Source: Saprospiraceae bacterium
Lineage (GTDB): Bacteria > Bacteroidota > Bacteroidia > Chitinophagales > Saprospiraceae
Direction of reading: 5' to 3'
DNA length: 11,653 nt
Assembly (NCBI GenBank): GCA_020850025.1
Contig: JADZFI010000147.1
Span: forward strand, 1-11,653
In this document: positions 6,877 through 11,653 of the stretch, piece by piece
Position numbering within the stretch: position 1 is the first letter of the stretch
Layout of the letters: every line of letters starts with the position of its first letter
Position numbers and translations under genes: made by a program
The notes under the pieces: generated by a model
Seen by the model: only the letters and a program-made list of their open reading frames with translations
What the model was told of the DNA's origin: nothing
The model's database searches: none

Positions 6877-9219
6877 ATGCGTATTTTCTTCTCTGTTTTG
6901 CTGATTTTATTGGTCGGTATCCAACTTCCGGCTCAAACGGATACCATTTTTCCGGCACTAACCATCGGACAGTGGCGGCAGCATCTGCCCTGGCAGCGGG
7001 CGCGTTATGTGACGCAAAGCCAGGATAAGGTATTTTTTGCCACAGAGTGGGCATTGGTAGAACTAGAGAAATCCTATCGGTCCTCCCGCTTTATTACCAA
7101 GGTGGAGGGGCTTAGTGATGTCGGCATCTCCCTGCTGAAGTACAATCAGGCAGCCAAGGTGTTGTTGATCACGTACACCAATAGCAACATAGACCTTTTT
7201 TATCCCAATGATGAGACGGTACTCAACCTGCCCATCATTCAGAAAAACCCCAATATCGTTGGCGATAAACAGGTTTATAATGTGTTTTTTGATGGGATTA
7301 ATGCCTATTTCGCTTGTGGGTTTGGGGTGTTGAAATTCGATTTACTGGATGCTGAAGCGGAGTACACCGTTTTTACCGGCATCCCGGTTCGGTCTTTTGC
7401 CAAATATAATGGTTTTCTTTGGGCAGGCACGGAAGACGGTCTTTTCAGGTTGCCGGAAAATGACATCAACCCGGCAGATTTTAGCCGTTGGGAGGAAATG
7501 ACTGAAACTACCGGCTTCCCTTCCAGCATTTCCTACAATGAAATGGCCTTGTGGAACGGACAGCTCTGGATGGGAGCCGGAAAAAAATTGCTGCGATACG
7601 ATGGCACAACGGTTACGGAAGTAGGCAGCCATCCGGTACGATCCATCAAATACCTCAGCGCAGAGGGGGCAGGTATGTTGGCTGCATGGGGTGATCCCAA
7701 TAATTTCGGGCTGGGCATTATTGAGTATTTTGAAACAAACGATGTCAGAATTGAGATCCAGGATGGATGTAATGCCATTCTGCCTGTTTATGGCATAGAA
7801 GACGGTACCAAAAAATTCTGGCTGGCTGACTTGTCGGACAAATTCCGGTATTACGACCTTAATACCGGGACTTGTGATCAATTTGCTTACGATACGCCCT
7901 ATGCCCAGCGAAGCTCGGAAATTGCGTTTGCCTCTGATGGCACTACCTACGTGGCCACGCCCGGCCCGGCGCCTAATCTGGGGGTAGTAGGCTACCGCGA
8001 TGGTGTTTACCGGTTTAAAGACGAAGTATGGAAAACATGGTCGGAGCGAAATAATCCGGAAATTGTGGACGCGGAAGAGTCGTTCAAAGATATGTGGAAG
8101 GTAGCGGTGCGCTCATCAGACAATAACGTTTTCGTAGGTGGCTGGCAGGGTGGAATGCTGCAATTTGATGCCAGCGGCAATTTTGTCAGGCGTTACAGTA
8201 AGAACAATTCCATCCTGCAAAATGCGGGCAACTCCGGGCAAAACCGTACGGCCATTGGCGGCATGGCATTTGATCAGGATGAAAATTTATGGATCAGCAA
8301 TTACGGGGCAAGTTCACCTATTGCCGTGCTCAGGCCAGACGGAACCCTGTTAAACTTTGATGGCGCTCCCTCCGGCAATCTCCTTCAGGTGGCAGTAGAT
8401 CAGAATGGCTACAAGTGGTTTGTCATCGCGTTCAGTTCCGGTATTCTGGTGTACGATTCCGGGGCCGATCTGGAGAGCGAAACAGACGACCGCTACCGGG
8501 TGATCACCACCGCCAACAGTGTGTTACCCACCAATTTCATCAATTGTATCACCGTAGACCTGGATGGAGATGTCTGGGTAGGCACACAGCAGGGCGCAGT
8601 GAGTTTTGAATGTGGCGCCAATGTATTTGATGAGGATTGCAAAGGCCGCCGTAGAATCGTGAATGTGGATGGGTTCAACGGATATCTGTTGGAAACAGAG
8701 GATGTGAAGACCATTGCGGTAGATGGCGCTAACCAGAAATGGTTTGGCACCACCAATGGTGTTTTCGTTCAATCGCCAGACGCGTTAACCCAGGTGGCCC
8801 GCTATACCAATACCAACAGTCCCTTGTTCGATAATGCCATTACGGATATTGCCGTGAATCCTTCTACCGGCGAAGCCTGGATCGGTACAGAAAAGGGGCT
8901 TATATCCTTGCGCACAGGCGCCACCCAAGGTGGAAGGGTGAACCGTCCCGGCGCTTATGCCTATCCCAATCCGGTGCAGCCAGGCTACGACGGGCCAATT
9001 GCCATTTACGGACTGGCCAGAGATGCCAACATCAAAGTGACCGATTCGGCGGGCCGCCTGGTGTATGAAGGGAAAGCCCTGGGCGGTCAGGCAGTTTGGG
9101 ACGGTAAAGATTACCTCGGCCGCCGTGCAGCTTCTGGTGTATATCTGATCTACGCTACCAGCCAGGCAACCTTTGATGAGCCAGATGCTATCGTAACGAA
9201 ACTGGTGTTTCTCCATTGA
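6877..9219 (+). CDS. porZ: PorZ-like type IX secretion system surface protein (beta-propellers with C-terminal sorting domain)
   Basis: This 780-residue protein is predicted to be secreted. Residues 1-20 form a signal peptide (MRIF, then a hydrophobic core SVLLILLVGIQL, ending PAQ). The N-terminal region WRQHLPWQRARYV... EGLSD (33-81) matches the start of PorZ. The body is a chain of propeller blades of the two-component-regulator type. Examples are NGFLWAGTEDGLFRL (178-192), MAFDQDENLWISNYG, ITVDLDGDVWVGTQQG (558-573) and IAVDGANQKWFGTTNG. The final 85 residues start at YPNPV (696-700) and continue through SAGRLVYEG, WDGKDYLGR and ASGVYLI: a Por secretion tail. In Porphyromonas gingivalis PorZ (776 residues) forms two seven-bladed propellers plus such a tail. 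It works with the sortase PorU at the cell surface, delivering anionic LPS to T9SS cargo. Length and layout agree. A generic propeller protein exported by the same system is the alternative. An in-frame TAA at 6856 rules out a longer N-terminus. Confidence 0.82.
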   Translation: MRIFFSVLLILLVGIQLPAQTDTIFPALTIGQWRQHLPWQRARYVTQSQDKVFFATEWALVELEKSYRSSRFITKVEGLSDVGISLLKYNQAAKVLLITYTNSNIDLFYPNDETVLNLPIIQKNPNIVGDKQVYNVFFDGINAYFACGFGVLKFDLLDAEAEYTVFTGIPVRSFAKYNGFLWAGTEDGLFRLPENDINPADFSRWEEMTETTGFPSSISYNEMALWNGQLWMGAGKKLLRYDGTTVTEVGSHPVRSIKYLSAEGAGMLAAWGDPNNFGLGIIEYFETNDVRIEIQDGCNAILPVYGIEDGTKKFWLADLSDKFRYYDLNTGTCDQFAYDTPYAQRSSEIAFASDGTTYVATPGPAPNLGVVGYRDGVYRFKDEVWKTWSERNNPEIVDAEESFKDMWKVAVRSSDNNVFVGGWQGGMLQFDASGNFVRRYSKNNSILQNAGNSGQNRTAIGGMAFDQDENLWISNYGASSPIAVLRPDGTLLNFDGAPSGNLLQVAVDQNGYKWFVIAFSSGILVYDSGADLESETDDRYRVITTANSVLPTNFINCITVDLDGDVWVGTQQGAVSFECGANVFDEDCKGRRRIVNVDGFNGYLLETEDVKTIAVDGANQKWFGTTNGVFVQSPDALTQVARYTNTNSPLFDNAITDIAVNPSTGEAWIGTEKGLISLRTGATQGGRVNRPGAYAYPNPVQPGYDGPIAIYGLARDANIKVTDSAGRLVYEGKALGGQAVWDGKDYLGRRAASGVYLIYATSQATFDEPDAIVTKLVFLH

Positions 9220-9228
9220 TGAAAAGTA

Positions 9229-9260
9229 CACAAAGGCACTAAGACACAAAGGCGCAAAGT
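9229..9260 (+). repeat. Octanucleotide tandem repeat, 4 units (CACAAAGG family)
   Basis: Four consecutive 8-base units, CACAAAGG, CACTAAGA, CACAAAGG and CGCAAAGT, start ten bases after the porZ stop codon. The same family with the same unit number occurs at 11588-11619. The first unit is identical and the second differs at one base. Confidence 0.85.
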
Positions 9261-9275
9261 TTTTGCAGCTTCGCT

Positions 9276-9322
9276 GCTGAAACACGATGGGCCGGCAAAA
9301 TGCCGGCCCATCGTGTTTCAGC
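9276..9322. terminator. Perfect 22-bp stem-loop between convergent genes, possible bidirectional terminator
   Basis: Bases 9276-9297 and 9301-9322 are perfect reverse complements around an AAA loop. The stem is GC-rich near the loop (GGGCCGGC). It lies between the 3' ends of the porZ-like gene and the TPR gene. No T-tract follows on either strand, so it is not a canonical intrinsic terminator, though it would fold very stably in either transcript. The right arm contains CCATCGT, in phase with the CCACCGT array that follows; the left arm has the inverted unit ACGATGG. A smaller hairpin, GCAGC-TTC-GCTGC (9265-9277), abuts it. Confidence 0.6.
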
Positions 9323-9342
9323 CACCGTCCACCGTCCACCGT
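9322..9342 (+). repeat. Three perfect CCACCGT heptamers abutting the TPR gene stop codon
   Basis: CCACCGT occurs three times head to tail. The last base overlaps the first base of the complement of the TAA stop at 9342-9344. It continues in phase from CCATCGT (9308-9314) in the hairpin arm. Same family as the arrays at 1054-1106 and 3637-3680. Confidence 0.85.
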
Positions 9343-10094
9343 TACAACTCTTCCAGCACTTTTATAACCTGTTTACGATAGGTAACTCCATCCGGAGCAT
9401 CTATATACTGCCTTAGGTAGGATTTGGCTTTGTCAGTTTCCTTATTACCGGCATATGCCAGTCCGAGGTAATACCAGCTCACAGTCCTGTAATCGTTGGC
9501 ACTTTGTGCTATTGGTTCCAATGCTTGCACTGCCCTGGAATATTGGCCGGTTTGGATCAATGTAACACCCCAGTAAAAACGGTAGTCTATATTGTCGGGA
9601 TATGTATCCACCACGGCCTCCAATGCTGTTGCGGCTTGTGGATACTGCTGCTTGTCATACAGGGCAAATGCCTGAATCACCTCCCCTGGAACGGCTAAAG
9701 CTTCTTGTCCCAGACTTTTGAATGTCAATTTGTTAGGATAAAAGGCTGTGTTAGAAGCAATAATGTCATAATTGTCCTTGCCAGGGATGTATGCCCAGGC
9801 GACCACTAAAATAGCCATCATTGCTGCTGCAGCATACAGATACCTGGACCAAATATTTTTGTGGAGGGCGGGCCCGCCGCCAGTGGGGGGGAGTGCGGCT
9901 TTAGCCCAATCCTGGTTATTAATTCCAGCCTGCAGGGATTTATCCTGAACTGTCCTGGCTATCTGTAGCCTGAATCGCATTTCTGTTGCCAGTTCATGGT
10001 TGGTCTGAAGCAGCGATTTTAACTCATCGGCTTCATCCGTTGTAAGCGCATGGGCAAAATATGCGTCAAGCAGGTATTCTGTTCTGTTTTCCAT
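9342..10094 (-). CDS. Single-pass membrane protein with TPR repeats, probable anti-sigma factor partner
   Basis: This is a 250-residue protein. Residues 1-55 (LLDAYFAHALTTDEADELKSLL and following) look like the short helical N-terminal region of Bacteroidota anti-sigma proteins, without the zinc-binding HxxxCxxC signature. A Gly/Pro linker (PPTGGGP, about 69-75) precedes one membrane helix (about 83-104, YLYAAAAMMAILVVAWAYI). The rest should be periplasmic and holds about three TPR units (138-238), including YWGVTLIQTGQYSRAVQALEPI and WYYLGLAYAGNKETDKAKSYL. It starts 6 bp after the stop of the ECF sigma gene, so the two are almost certainly one transcript. This order, sigma first and membrane partner second, is usual for sigma/anti-sigma pairs. 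The inferred job is to hold the sigma factor in the cytoplasm while the TPR domain senses a periplasmic partner. A plain TPR scaffold is the alternative. A run of seven C on the coding strand lies in the linker. Confidence 0.7.
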   Translation of the reverse strand: MENRTEYLLDAYFAHALTTDEADELKSLLQTNHELATEMRFRLQIARTVQDKSLQAGINNQDWAKAALPPTGGGPALHKNIWSRYLYAAAAMMAILVVAWAYIPGKDNYDIIASNTAFYPNKLTFKSLGQEALAVPGEVIQAFALYDKQQYPQAATALEAVVDTYPDNIDYRFYWGVTLIQTGQYSRAVQALEPIAQSANDYRTVSWYYLGLAYAGNKETDKAKSYLRQYIDAPDGVTYRKQVIKVLEEL

Positions 10095-10100
10095 ATCGGG

Positions 10101-10640
10101 CTATTTATTCCTGAGTTTATCCAGACATCGTTTCCTCAGTTGTCTCACAACTTCCGGGCTGGCATAGCCCAGAACTTCTGCAATTTCCTGGCTGTTGAGT
10201 CCGTCGCGATAGGTTAGTATCAACAAACTTCTCCCGGGCTCTCCCAGGGCATCCACTCTGGCCCATAACATAGCATCCGACTCCTTTGCTATCATGGCTT
10301 CTTCTGTTCCGGTATCCGATTCTATGAAGACCGGGAAAGCCTCATCTCCCGGAAGACCCACCCGGCTTTGTTTGCGTCGAAATGCCTGTATGAGGTTTTT
10401 TCCAATTCCGAACAGATAGGTACATAGAGTTCCAATCAGTACGGTTAGCCGCCCTGATTCCAAATTGAGGATCATGATCATCACAGCGTTTTGAAAAATA
10501 TCGGCCAGGTCATGCACGCTGGTGCGCGTGGCATCCTTCCCCCAGCCAATAAACTTGGGGCGACAGTTTTGGTACAACCCTGTAACAACCTTATTGGGGT
10601 TATCCCGAAAGGCATCTAATTCGCTCTGTTTTCCGTTCAT
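10101..10640 (-). CDS. RNA polymerase sigma factor, sigma-70 family (ECF type)
   Basis: Counted from the ATG at 10640 the product has 179 residues, normal for an ECF sigma factor. Region 2 spans roughly residues 24-91, with DLADIFQNAVMIMILN, the stretch in which -10 recognition and core binding lie. An FGIGKNLIQAFRRKQ helix ends it. After a variable linker, region 4 (about 122-178) reads LLILTYRDGLNSQEIAEVLG, then ASPEVVRQLRKRCLDKLRN. This is a standard helix-turn-helix for -35 recognition. A TTG four codons upstream (10652) is in frame; I prefer the ATG, but the N-terminus is not certain. The stop is 6 bp before the TPR membrane protein, its likely regulator. No TAnnTTTG box was found in the 128 bp upstream, which fits autoregulation from an alternative promoter but does not prove it. 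The amidase gene lies upstream on the same strand. Confidence 0.9.
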   Translation of the reverse strand: MNGKQSELDAFRDNPNKVVTGLYQNCRPKFIGWGKDATRTSVHDLADIFQNAVMIMILNLESGRLTVLIGTLCTYLFGIGKNLIQAFRRKQSRVGLPGDEAFPVFIESDTGTEEAMIAKESDAMLWARVDALGEPGRSLLILTYRDGLNSQEIAEVLGYASPEVVRQLRKRCLDKLRNK

Positions 10641-10768
10641 ACGCTCAGACAAATGGTGAGCGGCATTTTCAGATTAATGCCGGGGTGAGGAGAAATGTGA
10701 ACACCAGAGCCGTTTTATTTAGCCGGTAACAAACCTTAGCATCCTTAGCTTCTTCCCGGGAGCCAGCA

Positions 10769-11557
10769 TCAACGTCCAATCTTCAAGCCCTTTTCCAATC
10801 TCCCCCAATTAAATGCCGGTCCAATATCCCACTTACCGGTTGGTCGGAAATTGACGTGTGAGCAAATTCCTTTAAATCCTTCAGCCTCGGCGGCGGAAGC
10901 GAATGGTTCAAAGCGCTTTACTGTGGGTAAAAAGGTGCGTGGAATGTTGTAACGCGCAGTAAGGAAACGAAGCAACAATATCAAAGAATTGTATTGGGCG
11001 CTGGTAAAGGTGGCGTAATACTGTTCCCCTCTGTAAGGGGCAGGCAATTTTTGATAATAGGAAGTTTCCTGCTCGGAACAATAGACATCATCGCTGCTGT
11101 ACACCGTATGCAGTAAGCCGCCGGACTTTTTTCGTAAAAAACCTATGTTGGAAATTTCAATCCCGATGCTGCGCTGACTCATGGCGGTGTTGCCGCCAAT
11201 GGCGCCCGGCCCCAGATGATACGACCAGTATTTTGATGACCATAAATTATAGATATGGCCCGAACGGGCGATAACAAATGGAACAGATACCTCCACGCTT
11301 TTTCTCGAAAGCTGGGCGATGTCTCCCTTCAGATATCCTGCCGTAAAGTGCAACACAATACGTTCCTTGGGAAATTCTTCCTCATAGTAGTAGGATTTGT
11401 CCGGTACCTGCTTGGTGCAGTACTCCAGATTTAACAATCCTCCAGCCTTATCATTGATTCGGGCGCTCTCATTGCTGATCTGGAATTTGGTGCCGCTTGA
11501 ATCAATGCCCGTCTGACGGAAAGAGGCCTCATGTTGCGGGATACTGGTTGCTTTCAT
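10769..11557 (-). CDS. N-acetylmuramoyl-L-alanine amidase, amidase_2/PGRP fold, no signal peptide
   Basis: This 262-residue protein is predicted to cut the bond between N-acetylmuramic acid and L-alanine in peptidoglycan. Zinc ligands of the amidase_2 family are recognisable: H70 in VLHFTAG, H234 in CSHVNF and D244 in GKWDIGP, with K242 at the usual catalytic Lys position and E134 in IGIEISN. The motif WSYHLGPGAIGGNT at 112-124 fits the substrate-groove strand. The N-terminus (MKATSIPQHEASFRQTG) is polar, with no signal peptide, lipobox or membrane helix. The protein therefore should not reach the periplasm by Sec. This recalls phage endolysins and enzymes delivered by holins or contractile injection machines, but no such genes are in the window. 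It has extra segments compared with minimal T7-lysozyme-type amidases. It lies 128 bp upstream of the ECF sigma gene on the same strand; a functional link is unproven. An octamer repeat lies about 30 bp upstream of its start. Confidence 0.85.
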   Translation of the reverse strand: MKATSIPQHEASFRQTGIDSSGTKFQISNESARINDKAGGLLNLEYCTKQVPDKSYYYEEEFPKERIVLHFTAGYLKGDIAQLSRKSVEVSVPFVIARSGHIYNLWSSKYWSYHLGPGAIGGNTAMSQRSIGIEISNIGFLRKKSGGLLHTVYSSDDVYCSEQETSYYQKLPAPYRGEQYYATFTSAQYNSLILLLRFLTARYNIPRTFLPTVKRFEPFASAAEAEGFKGICSHVNFRPTGKWDIGPAFNWGRLEKGLKIGR

Positions 11558-11587
11558 ACATTTATTTTGAAGGTGCTAAGAGGGTTA

Positions 11588-11619
11588 CACAAAGGCACTA
11601 AGGCACGAAGCCGCGAAGA
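11588..11619. repeat. Octanucleotide tandem repeat, 4 units, second copy
   Basis: CACAAAGG, CACTAAGG, CACGAAGC and CGCGAAGA form four 8-base units, the same count and family as 9229-9260. The array lies upstream of the amidase gene, which runs away from it. On that gene's strand the last unit reads CCTTTGTG, so TGCCTTTG (one base from TAnnTTTG) falls inside the repeat and could act as a promoter box. Confidence 0.85.
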
Positions 11620-11653
11620 AATTTAAGTGGGGGGCTCAGAAGTCGCATTTTTA

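Noticed and set aside
7342..7881. Minus-strand open frame of 179 codons inside the porZ-like gene
   Set aside because: Shadow frame opposite propeller blades with no independent support.
8785..9339. Minus-strand open frame of 184 codons spanning the porZ 3' end and the hairpin
   Set aside because: It would have to be translated through a perfect 22-bp hairpin and the octamer array, and most of it is antisense to the sorting tail.
10641..10652. TTG start four codons upstream of the sigma factor ATG
   Set aside because: ATG at 10640 is the simpler start. The difference is only four residues, so TTG use cannot be excluded.

Overview
The window looks like a chromosomal segment from a member of the Bacteroidota, probably of the Saprospiria/Chitinophagia type. 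Three things point there. One protein closely resembles the type IX secretion protein PorZ and carries a Por-type C-terminal sorting domain. Several genes have TAnnTTTG promoter elements upstream, and start codons generally lack Shine-Dalgarno sequences. An ECF sigma factor is followed by a membrane protein with the N-terminal layout of Bacteroidota anti-sigma factors. The genus assignment is inference.

Layout. Positions 1-956 (minus) hold the N-terminal two thirds or more of an MFS exporter cut by the window edge. A 150-bp divergent gap carries a promoter and a heptamer-repeat leader in front of sdaA (1107-2513, iron-sulfur L-serine dehydratase). After a gap with a long imperfect inverted repeat comes a fabG-type reductase (2688-3428). 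It converges on a PcrA/UvrD helicase (minus, 3679-5997) across a 250-bp composite repeat element. The helicase is divergent from nadD (6154-6726), each with its own TAnnTTTG box. nadD is followed by the porZ-like gene (6877-9219). That gene converges, across a 122-bp gap filled with repeats and a perfect 22-bp hairpin, on a two-gene minus-strand operon: an ECF sigma factor (10101-10640), then a single-pass membrane TPR protein (9342-10094). Upstream of that operon on the same strand is a zinc amidase_2 protein without a signal peptide (10769-11557).

The coding content is mostly housekeeping: serine catabolism, fatty-acid reduction, DNA repair, NAD synthesis and T9SS surface assembly. The proposed regulatory unit is the sigma factor with its TPR partner, possibly linked to the amidase.

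The least explained signal lies between the genes. A degenerate heptamer, consensus roughly CGTCCAN (seen as CCACCGT, CCATCGT and GTCCAAN), fills all or part of four gaps. In three of them it runs in reverse orientation on the left and forward on the right, around a centre that is a loop, a pair of palindromes or a perfect hairpin. The arrays abut start or stop codons to within a base or so. A second, octamer family (CACAAAGG, 4 x 8) occurs at two further sites. No transposase, CRISPR array, tRNA or rRNA was seen.
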